A DNA stretch of 64,000 bases, taken from assembly GCF_007741535.1 (NCBI RefSeq), contig NZ_CP036525.1, forward strand, positions 4,712,001-4,776,000, read 5' to 3'. The DNA comes from Rubripirellula lacrimiformis (GTDB lineage: Bacteria > Planctomycetota > Planctomycetia > Pirellulales > Pirellulaceae). The stretch's first letter is position 1. Each line of letters starts with the position of its first letter. The notes beneath the pieces are model-generated. The model had not been told where the DNA came from, ran no database searches, and was given only the letters and a program-made list of their open reading frames with translations. Position numbers and translations under genes: made by a program. Shown here in pieces: positions 1-8,564 of this stretch.

Positions 1-234
1 GCTAACCAAAGCGTGCTTCTGGTTGATGAACTCGGAGTCGATCTGCAGATACGGGATCAGTTCCTTGTGATTTGCCTTGTAGTATTGATACAGAGCACTC
101 GAAGCAGCAGCCGGATTAACGGCCCCGCCATTCGTCGCGACGTAGGAAGTGAAATCGGAGTGCGATTTCCCTCGCGACGCCTTTTCAGAGAGTGCCGCGA
201 CCTCGAAGTCGTATCCACCGAAAGAGATTGACAT
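1..234 (-). CDS. Phage tail protein, N-terminal part only
   Basis: The reading frame starts at an ATG (232-234) that overlaps the stop codon of the tape-measure gene as ATGA, and stays open to the window edge, giving 78 codons. It begins MSISFGGYDFEVAALSEK. The position directly after the tape-measure gene is where siphophages encode the distal tail protein, and short N-termini with this look are common there, but no domain can be named from 78 residues. The ATGA overlap implies translational coupling with the tape-measure gene. The gene is cut by the window, not by a mutation. Confidence 0.7.
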   Translation of the reverse strand, partial: MSISFGGYDFEVAALSEKASRGKSHSDFTSYVATNGGAVNPAAASSALYQYYKANHKELIPYLQIDSEFINQKHALVS

Positions 235-3200
235 CAGCTAAACACCAACCCTCCCGACTGCGAACGCTCAACAAGGCGTCGAGTGTTCTCAGCAGTCTGG
301 ATGATCGCGCGTTTCATGTCCTCGCTGAATTCCCCGCCGGACATCGCAGGCAGTTGCAATTGCGACGTACTGTTGGCGATCGCGGAATCAAACGCCGCGA
401 GGGATCGACCAACGGAAGCAAACGCTTCGGTGATCGCGACAACGTCGAGTGTCGGCGAAATTTCGAGATCAGTCGGAGTGTCTAAATCCACAGGTTCGGG
501 ATGATCGCTAGCTTCTGGCAGGTCGACCGCCGCATCGCTTTCCTGAACGATTGGCGGCTCGAACGATTGCGAATCGCTTTGCACCGAGACATTCGGCAGA
601 ACTCGCGCCGGCGACTCGATGTTGATCGGTTGTTGGCGGATCGCGACCGAGGGCGAACTGACGTCTGGTACAGCGATCCGCGGCAAGGCGAAATCGGGCT
701 TGTCCAACGTAGGAACGTTGACGTCGGGTGACTGCACATCAGGCGAAACGATCGTCGGATCGCTCGCAGCATTCACGACGACATCCGGTGCCGGAACGAT
801 CGGTGCGTCCTCCGCCACGACCTCGACGTTCGGAGCATTGACAACAATGTCGGCTACGTCGTTTCCTGGCTCGTCGAGCGGTTTTGGTTCGTCAGGTTGT
901 TCGGGCTGCAGCCTTAACTGCGGTGCGACAATGATTTCGACTGGATCATTCTCTGCCGCGATTGGCTCGAGCTTCTTGAGTGGCTCGGGAGCCTGTTGCG
1001 GAATCGTCGACGCTCCACTGCCGAGCCCTAAGCCGCGCGCATCAAAGTTGCCGGCGACTTCGGTTCGATCAGTTTCGGGACCGTCAGCGAACTGATCCAT
1101 CGCCGCCTGAGCGTTTGGGTCCAGGTCCAGACGCAGATCTTTCGCATTGGGCGGTTGCAATTCTGGATCGTCGATGCCGGGAAGATCGACCTTGGGGATA
1201 TCGACTGCGCCGGGCTCAGGCATCTTGGGCGGAGCGACTGGTGGTTCCGGCGGAGCAGCGTCGTCTGGTTTCGGCTCAGCGTCCGAAGGGGCCGTCGCGT
1301 TGTTGGCTCGTTCCACCGCAGCATCGAACTCGGCCTGTGCAGTTGCGACTTGATCGTCACGTTTCTTCTCGCGATCTTCAGCGGTTGGCCGACCTGCTTC
1401 GCGTGCCGCTTTCGCTTCCGCCCTCATCTGATCGAGCGTGCGTTGCACTCCGACGGTCGTGTCGTCGATGATTTGTTGGCGATTGTTCTGCACCACATCA
1501 TTTTCGCGGAACTGTTGTTCCTTGGATTGGTCGACAACCGCGTTCTTCGCATCGGTCTCATCGTCAATCGCTCGCATGTCAGCGTCGATATCCTGACCTT
1601 CACGAGCCTTGCGACGGGCTTCGAGTTGTGCGGCGATGCCTTTCTGCATCTCAACCCGGTTGGTCTCGATCTGCTCCTTTCGTTTCGATCGCCGGCGCTG
1701 ACGCTCGATGATCGCTTGTTGACGTTGTTGCTCCTCGGCGGCATCGGCCGCTCGAGTGTCAGCGTCGATCTTCGCCATTTCGACATCGACATTGATGTCG
1801 TCGTCAAACAGACCTTTCAGTTTGATCCAGGCTTTCTTCAAGAACCCGACCGTCGAGTTCCACATCGACTTCACTTGACCAACGAACACAGTCCAGGTGT
1901 CGGCAAGGTAGTCGACCGTTTCGACCCAAGCGTTCTCGACGCCGGCCAATGCGTTGATGAGCACTCCGCCGACCTGCACCGACACGTCACCAGCGATATC
2001 GACGAGTTCGTGAAGCTTCAGGAATCCCTTCTTGAGGAACCCGATCGTATTGTTCCAGCCTTTTTGCACAGCCGAGGTGAGGATCGTCCAACCGTCTGCC
2101 ATGAATCCGAGCGTGCTGTTCCAGACGCCGGCGAGCCCAGACAACGCACCAATGAGAACATCCCCGATCGCGTAGGCGGAGTCGGCCCACACGTCAGAGA
2201 TATATTGAGTGAAGTCCGCCCAGACACCTTTGATGTAGGTCGTGCCTTTGACCCACTGGAGCTTTAAGTAGGTCCACAACACATCGGTCGCCGCAGTGAT
2301 GTCACCAGCAGCCAGCGCGTTGGCAATCGCACCGAATGCGGCGAGGGTGTCGGCTTTGAGTGTTTCAAATAGACCTTTGAGATACTCGACCGCCTGGCCG
2401 GCGATACCAGTCGAATAGAGAAAGTAGCCACCGAGTGCTGCAACCGCTGCGACAACAAGGCCAAGCGGCGTGAACAACAATCCGACCGCTGAGACGATGA
2501 CGCCGATTGCACCGCCGATGAATGAAAAGATGGTTGCGAGTCCACCAACCGCGAACGACGCAACGGCAGCGAACGAACCAAGAGCGAACAATGCCGCTCC
2601 GATCGTGAAGATCGCGATCGCACTCGCAGCGGCAATCTTGACGATCTTCTGATTCTTGTTGATCCACTCGATCACCCCTGACGCGGCGCGACTGAAGGCT
2701 TGCACCATCGTCGTGACGCTGCCCTCCAGCGATTCACCAATGGCGATCGCGACGCCTTCGATCGAAGATTTCAGGATTCGGAACGCTCCACCGAGTCCGC
2801 CTTCCATTTCCTCAGCAGTCTTGCCTGCGATTCCGCCAGCCTTTTGCAGTTCGGAATACAACTCGCGGGTATCGGCCACGCTCTTTCCAATCGAACTGGC
2901 AGCGGTGATGCCCAGCAGCCCGAACACCTCGTTCAATTTCTCAGCTTTTTCGGCCGTTCCCATCTTCTCGGTGGCAGCGGCGACTTCGCCGAGAATGTCG
3001 ACAAGTGATCGGGCGTTGCCTTTCGCGTCCTTGGTCGTGACGCCGAAGGTGGATTTGAATTTCTCTGATTCGGCGGCACTGATCGTCAGCAAACGACGCA
3101 TTGCATTGCCGGCTGATGATCCCTGGATGCCCATATTGCCGAGCGTGCCCAGGATCGCGAGCGTCTCTTCGAGGCTCATGTTGGCATCGGCGGCGACTGG

Positions 3201-3770
3201 GCCGGCGTAGGACAAGGCTTCGCCGAGAGACTCCACCGTGTTGAATGACTTGTTCGCCGCGGCGGTCAGTCCATCGGCAACCCGTGTGGCTTCGCCGGCT
3301 TCCATTCCGAACTGACGAATGGTTGCTGCCATGATGCCGGACGCTTGAGTCGCGTCAGTGCCAGTCGCGCGGGCCATGTTCATCACGGCAGCCGTCATCT
3401 TCTCGATCTGTTCCGGTTTGAAACCGGCACGCCCAAGCTCAGTCATCAGCGAGGCGACTTCACTGGCGGAGTAACTGGTGGTTGCTCCGAGTTTCTTGGC
3501 GGTATTGCGAAGCGATTCAAGCTGCGATCCGGTCGCTTGCGTGATCGCGGCGACGCCTCGCATGGCATCGTCGAAGTTGGAGAAGATCGCGACACTGCCT
3601 GCAAGTGGTGTTGCGGCGGCCGCGCCGAGTCCCATCAGTTTGGTGCCGAGCAATCGCGTCGACGCACCGAATGATTCCAACCGCTTCTGAGCCGACCGTA
3701 GACCTTTGACGAACGCTGAATCCTTGGTCAGCAACTCGACATAGGCGGATCCGGCTCGGACTTGGGACAT
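234..3770 (-). CDS. Phage tail tape measure protein
   Basis: This 1178-residue protein sets tail length and helps DNA entry in siphophages. Residues about 1-330 match the TP901-type tape-measure core (alpha-helical, with FDDAMRGVAAITQATG and GRAGFKPEQ-type motifs). A block of hydrophobic Ala/Gly/Val-rich helices follows at about 375-455, then two similar segments of about 60 residues (about 545-670) that each contain WNSTxGF and GFLKK. The region 680-800 is highly charged coiled coil, and 800-1120 is rich in Pro, Asp and Val with many PDV/PNV steps. The ATG at 3768-3770 lies 42 bases inside the preceding chaperone-extension frame. The Pro-rich tail is unusual and may be a late acquisition. 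Assignment is firm from sequence style and gene order. Confidence 0.93.
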   Translation of the reverse strand: MSQVRAGSAYVELLTKDSAFVKGLRSAQKRLESFGASTRLLGTKLMGLGAAAATPLAGSVAIFSNFDDAMRGVAAITQATGSQLESLRNTAKKLGATTSYSASEVASLMTELGRAGFKPEQIEKMTAAVMNMARATGTDATQASGIMAATIRQFGMEAGEATRVADGLTAAANKSFNTVESLGEALSYAGPVAADANMSLEETLAILGTLGNMGIQGSSAGNAMRRLLTISAAESEKFKSTFGVTTKDAKGNARSLVDILGEVAAATEKMGTAEKAEKLNEVFGLLGITAASSIGKSVADTRELYSELQKAGGIAGKTAEEMEGGLGGAFRILKSSIEGVAIAIGESLEGSVTTMVQAFSRAASGVIEWINKNQKIVKIAAASAIAIFTIGAALFALGSFAAVASFAVGGLATIFSFIGGAIGVIVSAVGLLFTPLGLVVAAVAALGGYFLYSTGIAGQAVEYLKGLFETLKADTLAAFGAIANALAAGDITAATDVLWTYLKLQWVKGTTYIKGVWADFTQYISDVWADSAYAIGDVLIGALSGLAGVWNSTLGFMADGWTILTSAVQKGWNNTIGFLKKGFLKLHELVDIAGDVSVQVGGVLINALAGVENAWVETVDYLADTWTVFVGQVKSMWNSTVGFLKKAWIKLKGLFDDDINVDVEMAKIDADTRAADAAEEQQRQQAIIERQRRRSKRKEQIETNRVEMQKGIAAQLEARRKAREGQDIDADMRAIDDETDAKNAVVDQSKEQQFRENDVVQNNRQQIIDDTTVGVQRTLDQMRAEAKAAREAGRPTAEDREKKRDDQVATAQAEFDAAVERANNATAPSDAEPKPDDAAPPEPPVAPPKMPEPGAVDIPKVDLPGIDDPELQPPNAKDLRLDLDPNAQAAMDQFADGPETDRTEVAGNFDARGLGLGSGASTIPQQAPEPLKKLEPIAAENDPVEIIVAPQLRLQPEQPDEPKPLDEPGNDVADIVVNAPNVEVVAEDAPIVPAPDVVVNAASDPTIVSPDVQSPDVNVPTLDKPDFALPRIAVPDVSSPSVAIRQQPINIESPARVLPNVSVQSDSQSFEPPIVQESDAAVDLPEASDHPEPVDLDTPTDLEISPTLDVVAITEAFASVGRSLAAFDSAIANSTSQLQLPAMSGGEFSEDMKRAIIQTAENTRRLVERSQSGGLVFS

Positions 3771-4108
3771 GGAGACTCGTTCTCACGGGGTTGGAAGACT
3801 GCGCCGAGTAGATGGGCGACTTGTTCGACAGTGGCTTTCACTGGAACAGGGCGAGTGACCGTGTAGGGATTGAAGTCATCCGGCTTGAACGGTTTTCGTC
3901 GGCGTTTTCGGTCGCGATTGATCTCGGCCGTGAGTGCCATGACGCTCGACGCAATGTGCCAATCGTGCTGACGCCGAGCCTCGGCCATCTGCACGAGTTG
4001 CCGGAGCGTCAGTGGTCCGGGGTCGACTCCGATGATGCCGGCGAGTCGGATAATGAGTCGCTCGATGTCGGCACCGCGAGTTTGCGTTCCAGGTCCTCCA
4101 CAATCCGG
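3728..4108 (-). CDS. Tail assembly chaperone extension (T-type), probably made by -1 frameshift
   Basis: This frame encodes about 110 conserved-looking residues (ADIERLIIRLAGIIGVDPG, TLRQLVQMAEARRQ, INRDRKRRRKPFKP) resembling the T part of G/GT tail chaperones, which bind the tape-measure protein during assembly. It overlaps the 3' end of the upstream chaperone gene in the -1 frame relative to it and has no ATG, GTG or TTG at a suitable place before the conserved part; the first ATG (MAEARRQ) would remove the start of the domain. Placing it between the G-like gene and tape measure fits lambda G-GT. I see no classic XXXYYYZ heptamer in the overlap, so the slip site is unresolved and the start given here is only the approximate beginning of the usable overlap. 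Confidence 0.6.
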   Translation of the reverse strand, partial: PDCGGPGTQTRGADIERLIIRLAGIIGVDPGPLTLRQLVQMAEARRQHDWHIASSVMALTAEINRDRKRRRKPFKPDDFNPYTVTRPVPVKATVEQVAHLLGAVFQPRENESPCPKSEPDPPMSSC

Positions 4109-4509
4109 TCCACCAGATTCGGATCGTCCAGTCGTTTCTCGATCGCTTCCAATCCCCGCGTCTCGATCATCTTCTGCTTGTCGGCCGCCTTCCGCAGAAG
4201 ACGGCGGCGGGACTCCGGGAAGTACGCGACCAACGCATCCACCAATGCTTTGCACGCCTCGTCGATCGAGTCGCCCGCCAGTCCCTCGGCGAACGCGTCG
4301 TCGTCGACGTCTTGTTGATCGGCTTGCGGTTTGCAGATCGCGAACAACACGTCACCAAGCAACAACGGGTCGCTGGATAAGCGAGTGACGAGGTCGCCGT
4401 CGATCGCGTCGAGCAATCGCACGTCGGTGAGTGCCTTCACGCGGCGAAGCGTGGTGTTGTCGATATCGACGATCCACACGCGACCGCGACGATCAATGAA
4501 TTTCTGCAT
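4009..4509 (-). CDS. Tail assembly chaperone (G-type)
   Basis: A 166-residue acidic, helical protein between the tail-tube and tape-measure genes. It begins MQKFIDRRGRVWIVDID and its C-terminal 20 residues are Ser/Asp-rich (SSDSLSDSPASSESTPDH). Size, charge and location match the G-type tail chaperone of long-tailed phages, which coats the tape-measure protein before tube polymerisation. Its last 100 bases are overlapped by a second frame (-1) holding the T-like extension. No enzymatic motif is seen. The call rests mostly on synteny and the overlapping frame, since these proteins diverge quickly. Confidence 0.72.
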   Translation of the reverse strand: MQKFIDRRGRVWIVDIDNTTLRRVKALTDVRLLDAIDGDLVTRLSSDPLLLGDVLFAICKPQADQQDVDDDAFAEGLAGDSIDEACKALVDALVAYFPESRRRLLRKAADKQKMIETRGLEAIEKRLDDPNLVDRIVEDLERKLAVPTSSDSLSDSPASSESTPDH

Positions 4510-4531
4510 GGAGTTCCGTTCCGAGGATTAC

Positions 4532-4945
4532 TTAGGGAGTTCCGCTACCAACGTTCATGCCGCTGCCGGACGATGATTGGGTTGGCTTCAAGGTGACGTC
4601 AGCCGACACGACTTCTTCGAGGTTTTGATTGACGTTGAAGTTCATGACCTCACACGTCAGCGTCAGCGAACCGCCAGCGTCGGAGATCCCGACATCGCAT
4701 GGCGTTCCGCTGCTCCACAGTCCTTGAAGCATTCCGAACGAGGTGTCGGCGTTCTTGTTGAGGACAGTGAACTCGATCGACGCGTCCTTCAGCGTGCCGA
4801 CTGTCGCTCGCCAGCCGTTATTCGCGCGAGTGCTTGCGTCCGCCTCGGCTTTCTCGAGATTGACTGTGAGATCTTTGACGTTCTTGATCTCGGCACCGTC
4901 GATCGTCAGGACGGCATCGAGACCGAGTTTTACTTCTGCTGACAT
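4532..4945 (-). CDS. Major tail tube protein
   Basis: A 137-residue protein rich in beta-strand patterns, starting MSAEVKLGLDAVLTIDGAEI and containing VKDLTVNLEKAEADASTR, ASIEFTVLNKNAD and SADVTLKPTQSS. This pattern (xxxV.NV.DL.v.....e.D.STR......) is typical of phage tail-tube subunits, which stack as hexameric rings around the tape measure. Its place between tail-completion genes and the tail chaperone fits the canonical order. The ATG at 4943-4945 is 27 bases after the preceding stop. The C-terminus is a Gly/Ser linker. Confidence 0.75.
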   Translation of the reverse strand: MSAEVKLGLDAVLTIDGAEIKNVKDLTVNLEKAEADASTRANNGWRATVGTLKDASIEFTVLNKNADTSFGMLQGLWSSGTPCDVGISDAGGSLTLTCEVMNFNVNQNLEEVVSADVTLKPTQSSSGSGMNVGSGTP

Positions 4946-4972
4946 GTTTCGATTTCATCCGTGGTGGAAAGA

Positions 4973-5530
4973 CTAGTTAACCGAGTCACGCCAAAATTTC
5001 GGCAGGCGTGCTTGGTTGGCAACGAGGGCAGGTTTCATGAACGGGCGTGCGGGATAGCGGCGTGGTTTGCTGGCCCCGCGGCGTTCGTTTTCTTGTTCGA
5101 TCAGTCGTGTGGCTCGGCTGGCTTGGGCGATCGTTAGCAGTTTGATGCGGGCAAATTTGCCGGGCTGTTTCGCCCGGATCGGCCCAAACTCGCCGACACG
5201 GAACCGATGCCGTTTTAGCTTGCGTCGTTTCGTGACAACGCCACCGAACTCATGCAGGTTCCACAGTCGGCCAGCGATCTCGTTGACCGGGCCGATGACT
5301 GCTTCGCCGCGATCGCGGTTGACTTCGTAGCGAAGCACGCGACGCAGCATTCCAGTCGGCGAACTAGGCGGTGATCCTGGGTTGGATGGTTTTTTGCGTT
5401 TGCGGATGGATCGTTTGGCGGTCATCCGGATGGTGCCGGCCGCATGATTCATGCTTTTGAAGGTCGCTTGGTTGACCTTCTTTTTCAGTTGGCCCGGTGT
5501 GAATCGCACGCGCGCCCTGATGTGCATCAT
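4973..5530 (-). CDS. HK97 gp10-like / minor tail completion protein
   Basis: A 185-residue, very basic protein (many RKR, KRR and RRR steps; starts MMHIRARVRFTPGQLKKK). It has FKSMNHAAGTIRMTAKRSI near the start and a LHEFGG motif near residue 90, both seen in HK97-gp10-type neck or tail-completion proteins (G.HAR.lEfG.). It overlaps the upstream gene by four bases as ATGA, so the two are probably translated together. The family joins head connector and tail in siphophages. The Arg/Lys content is high even for the family. Function is from motif and order, not from a clear full-length match. Confidence 0.6.
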   Translation of the reverse strand: MMHIRARVRFTPGQLKKKVNQATFKSMNHAAGTIRMTAKRSIRKRKKPSNPGSPPSSPTGMLRRVLRYEVNRDRGEAVIGPVNEIAGRLWNLHEFGGVVTKRRKLKRHRFRVGEFGPIRAKQPGKFARIKLLTIAQASRATRLIEQENERRGASKPRRYPARPFMKPALVANQARLPKFWRDSVN

Positions 5531-5970
5531 TTCGCGAGCTCAAACGTCAACGTCAGCAGGCTCGTGAATTGATTGAACTGGGTCCAGTGCTCGGAGGAAT
5601 ACAGAACTGAGTTCTCGACCTTGACGCAGCGGGCTGCCACGAACGAATTGAGTCGTTTGAGCCTGAAGTAGTCGGCCAGTTCTTCGACGAAGAACACCAG
5701 CGGGTCAATTTCCTTGGCATCGCCCTTGCTGAACTTCTTTTGGACGGCGACGTCGATCGTTGCGTGGTACTTGTTTGATGCTCGATCGAGAGGCAGGTAT
5801 TCAACTTCGCGAGGCACCACGGTGACTCGCAGTTCCTTCATGTCTTCGAGATCGAAGTTAGGAACGTAGAGTCGCTGCGCGGAGAGGTTCGTCTTGCTGA
5901 ATTCGCCGGCGTTGATTTCCGCGACGACGCTTTCGGCAATCTGAATGACGGTTGCGGGCGTTGCTGTCAT
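5527..5970 (-). CDS. Probable tail terminator / neck protein
   Basis: A 147-residue protein (starts MTATPATVIQIAESVVAEIN) with alternating strands in the middle (ELRVTVVPREVEYLPLDRAS) and a C-terminal strand-rich part (FTSLLTLTFELAK). Tail terminators of the lambda gpU kind have the same size and an N-terminal helix followed by an 'f.L.vev.p.' pattern, and sit immediately before or after the gp10-like gene. It is linked by ATGA overlaps to both neighbours (5527-5530 and 5967-5970). I do not recognise it from sequence alone; the role is inferred from length, strand pattern and position. Confidence 0.55.
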   Translation of the reverse strand: MTATPATVIQIAESVVAEINAGEFSKTNLSAQRLYVPNFDLEDMKELRVTVVPREVEYLPLDRASNKYHATIDVAVQKKFSKGDAKEIDPLVFFVEELADYFRLKRLNSFVAARCVKVENSVLYSSEHWTQFNQFTSLLTLTFELAK

Positions 5971-6347
5971 GTGATCTTGTCAACCAGTTTGGTGTGGATG
6001 CGGAGTTTGACGCGGAAGGGATCGCTGTATCGCCACGGCGGTTCGTTTCCGATCGACATCAATTCGTACACGAAGGTCGAGTCGCCGTCGGTTTCGAGGA
6101 TGCGATCGCCGCGGCGAGGCCAGGTTCCGATGGCGGATTGCAACAAGTCTTTCGTGTTAATCAGAAAGTCGCGGACTTGGGCTCGGGTGATGACGCCGTC
6201 ACCGTCGTCCTGCTCGTATTCGGACTTGCCAATCGTGGCGGACAGTTCGACGGAAACATCGTCACGCTGATACACCACGTCTCGCGAGGCATGCTTGGTC
6301 AGCTTCTCCGCTAACCAAGACTGCCCACGGTGCAACATGTCGGTCAC
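5967..6347 (-). CDS. Phage neck/tail-region protein, unknown
   Basis: About 126 residues, including LHRGQSWLAEKLTKHASRDV near the start and VYELMSIGNEPPWRYSDPF near the end. The GTG at 6345-6347 overlaps the upstream stop codon as GTGA; an ATG nine bases further in (6338) is an alternative start. Proteins with W..Y.D.. endings and this length occur as head-tail joining proteins in phages, but no domain can be assigned. It belongs to the run of overlapping genes between head and tail modules. A longer upstream frame exists but would overlap the small membrane protein gene almost completely and is unlikely. Confidence 0.55.
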   Translation of the reverse strand: MTDMLHRGQSWLAEKLTKHASRDVVYQRDDVSVELSATIGKSEYEQDDGDGVITRAQVRDFLINTKDLLQSAIGTWPRRGDRILETDGDSTFVYELMSIGNEPPWRYSDPFRVKLRIHTKLVDKIT

Positions 6348-6634
6348 GATTTGCGTGCCGCTGGTTTGGCTGGGGCTTTTAAGAGCGTCGATGCCTTGTC
6401 GCTCAACTCGTCCAGCCACGCTTCATTGGACCGCCGCTGATATTCGCTGGCGATCGCTTCCGATTCTTCCTGCAGTTGCTGCTCACGCAGATTGACTGGC
6501 TGCGCCGGCGAATGGAACGGATTGATAACGCTGGTTGACTGTGCGTTGTCCTTGTCGCGTTTCTTCGATGGCAACAAGGCGACGGCGATCAACAGCAACA
6601 CGACCACGGTTGCGATTCCGGTTAGTAACGTCAT
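6344..6634 (-). CDS. Small single-span membrane protein
   Basis: A 96-residue protein whose first 22 residues are a strong hydrophobic helix (LLTGIATVVVLLLIAVALLP), followed by a charged helical region with LREQQLQEESEAIASEYQR and an Ala/Lys-rich end. The topology suggests an inner-membrane anchor with a cytoplasmic or periplasmic coiled-coil tail. It lies between two other envelope proteins and the tail genes. A spanin- or holin-accessory role is possible because no lysis gene is seen elsewhere in the window, but the sequence gives no direct proof. Confidence 0.55.
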   Translation of the reverse strand: MTLLTGIATVVVLLLIAVALLPSKKRDKDNAQSTSVINPFHSPAQPVNLREQQLQEESEAIASEYQRRSNEAWLDELSDKASTLLKAPAKPAARKS

Positions 6635-6638
6635 TGGT

Positions 6639-7592
6639 TCACATGCCTCGCTTGATGAGAATGAATCCGAGTAGAAAGACGGCCAACACGATCATCGCGA
6701 TCGTTGCCAGTTCGCCTGCCGATGCCCAAAGCAAGGCATTACGAGTTTCGTTTGCCCTGTCGAACAACAGATCGCGAGGACTGTCACGATCTCGGTCGCG
6801 ATCGAACGGCCGCCAATTGTCGGATGGCTCAACGGGACAGTAACCGTCAGGACAATCCTCGGAGTTGAGTTGCAATTTTGGGGAGATCGCGTCGTCCCAC
6901 GAATAGCCTCGCGTTTTCAGTGCGCCGGTTTTCTGGGCCTGCCGAGTCTGTTGATAGAGTTGGTATCCCTGGCGAAGATCGGCGTAGAGTTCGGCCGCAG
7001 TGGCGGGCAGCATGGCTCGGCCCGCGGCGTGAACGTGTCCGCCAGTGTTGTCTTGAAACAGCACGACGGGAAACTGTTCGACAGGGACGATGCTCGCGAA
7101 CCTGGTTTGATAGAGTGCGTTGCCAGACGTGTAGACTTGGAAATCACAGTCGTTTCGCAGCTTGTATAACTTCGGGTCATGATTAAACCAGTCGAGTAGC
7201 TGCTTGCTCTTGGTATCACTGCCGATGAACAAAGCGATTTGATACTTCTTCGTCGTTGGCTGAGGCTGGGGTGCCGCGATCGGTAACGCGGGTTGAGGTG
7301 CGATTGCCGGCGAATAGATCGTCGTAGGTTCGCACGTTGGGCAAATCGACACCGACTGCTGTTTGATTTCGCCTTGGGCACTCAGGTTCACTGACTGCGG
7401 TTCGTCAAACTTCTCGATCCTGCCAACGCGTGGAGCGGGTGAAACGGCATTGGGGACGTTCCATGTGTCGTCTTCCGGTTGCGTGGTCGGACATGGTCGC
7501 AATGCCGTGAACACTCCACCAAGCAAAAGCGCGTGAATAATCGCCAGTGCGACCAGACCCACGCTCAATCGAATCCGAATTCCATCGTTCAT
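6639..7592 (-). CDS. Two-span membrane protein with thioredoxin-like domain
   Basis: A 317-residue protein with an N-terminal membrane helix (about residues 10-30, VGLVALAIIHALLLGGVF) and a C-terminal one (about 287-312), enclosing a soluble domain. Residues about 115-215 have the strand-helix order of a thioredoxin fold (YQIALFIGSD, DFQVYTSGNA, EQFPVVLFQD with a cis-Pro-like position), but no CXXC redox pair is present at the usual place. It overlaps the next gene by ATGA (7589-7592). The arrangement lipoprotein / two-span protein / one-span protein between head and tail genes is unusual. Function unknown; envelope modification, lysis or superinfection exclusion are all possible. Confidence 0.55.
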   Translation of the reverse strand: MNDGIRIRLSVGLVALAIIHALLLGGVFTALRPCPTTQPEDDTWNVPNAVSPAPRVGRIEKFDEPQSVNLSAQGEIKQQSVSICPTCEPTTIYSPAIAPQPALPIAAPQPQPTTKKYQIALFIGSDTKSKQLLDWFNHDPKLYKLRNDCDFQVYTSGNALYQTRFASIVPVEQFPVVLFQDNTGGHVHAAGRAMLPATAAELYADLRQGYQLYQQTRQAQKTGALKTRGYSWDDAISPKLQLNSEDCPDGYCPVEPSDNWRPFDRDRDRDSPRDLLFDRANETRNALLWASAGELATIAMIVLAVFLLGFILIKRGM

Positions 7593-8194
7593 TGAATCAC
7601 CTCATAACTTCGATAGGGCAAGGAGCTGGCCGGGTCGTCGAGAACCGTGAGTGCGAATCCGCCATAGCCAGCCCATAGGCGAACGAATTGCTCGCGTGGT
7701 GTGAGTTCAAAACGGCCGGGATAGTTGTTGTCGAGAATCGCGGCGAATTGCCTACCGTCGCGATTGACCCAGCCGACGAAAGTGCAACAGTGGGCCGGCT
7801 TCCACCACAGAATCGCTCCGCGCCGAGTGGCCGTCGCCCAGTCGAGGAATCGCGGGTCAGCTTTGACGGTGTAGCTGTAGTCGATGTCGGCAGCATCGAG
7901 TCGGCTTCGCAATCGCGAGTCCCACTCGCCATCGCTATAGGTCGCTCGCCAACGTTCGCCGAGTTCGTACTCGTTGAGCCAACGCAAGTGATTGACCAGC
8001 GACGCGTGGACGCAGCTACCTTGGTTGAGCCTGCCAGTCCAATTGCGTTGATGCAATTTGTTCGGCAAGTTCGCAGCGGGTTGCTCCGGCGCGGGGGCCG
8101 GAAGCGGTCGCACCTGAACAGGTTGCTCGGGCAAACAACCGCTTGCCAGACACAGGACACACGCGGCGATGATGGCTCGCAATTTTGCGTTCAT
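7589..8194 (-). CDS. Lipoprotein with papain-like (C39-like) fold
   Basis: The 201-residue product starts with a bacterial lipoprotein signal (MNAKLRAIIAACVLCLASGC; Cys20 would be lipidated). The mature part has a QGSCVHAS motif near residue 60, matching the helix start of papain-fold cysteine peptidases, and an HCCTFVGWVNRDG segment near residue 135 followed by AILDNNYPG, matching the His and Asn strands. An AAGGAG site lies about ten bases upstream of this ATG. The likely location is the periplasmic face of the membrane. Peptidoglycan cleavage or peptide cleavage at the envelope is inferred; catalytic activity is not shown. It is translationally coupled to the thioredoxin-like membrane protein. 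Confidence 0.6.
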   Translation of the reverse strand: MNAKLRAIIAACVLCLASGCLPEQPVQVRPLPAPAPEQPAANLPNKLHQRNWTGRLNQGSCVHASLVNHLRWLNEYELGERWRATYSDGEWDSRLRSRLDAADIDYSYTVKADPRFLDWATATRRGAILWWKPAHCCTFVGWVNRDGRQFAAILDNNYPGRFELTPREQFVRLWAGYGGFALTVLDDPASSLPYRSYEVIQ

Positions 8195-8208
8195 GCAGTG
8201 AGTGCTCC

Positions 8209-8556
8209 TTAACTTTTGAATATGATCCAAAGGATCGGGTTGATTTGTTCGACCGTCGAGACGAAGCGAATGGGCAATCCGCACATCACTTCCGGTTTCA
8301 GGTACAACGGCTTCGATGGATTGAATAGTTTGCTGCCCGTCTTCGACGAGCGAACGTAGTAACCGAGCTGGACGACTTCCTTGTCGGGAAGTAATGCTTG
8401 AACTCGCCACGTCGCTTCGGTTGAGGCGACGGCGATACAGAGGCAAGTTGCGAACGGGGATGCCCGAAGCCACTGGCTGGTCTTTCTGTCTTCGGCAAAC
8501 ACCAGACGTTCGATCGCCTTGGCTCGGTCGGCCGTTACCTGGCTGATCGACGCCAT
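8209..8556 (-). CDS. Phage hypothetical protein, head region
   Basis: A 115-residue protein starting MASISQVTADRAKAIERLVF, with two strand-rich stretches (RVQALLPDKEVVQLGYYVRS and CGLPIRFVSTV). The ATG chosen has AAGGA seven bases upstream; another ATG two codons earlier is less well placed. It lies between the DUF2190 gene and the lipoprotein gene in the same direction. Small proteins here often are head-closure or decoration proteins, but I recognise no family. Confidence 0.5.
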   Translation of the reverse strand: MASISQVTADRAKAIERLVFAEDRKTSQWLRASPFATCLCIAVASTEATWRVQALLPDKEVVQLGYYVRSSKTGSKLFNPSKPLYLKPEVMCGLPIRFVSTVEQINPILWIIFKS

Positions 8557-8564
8557 GACCATCC

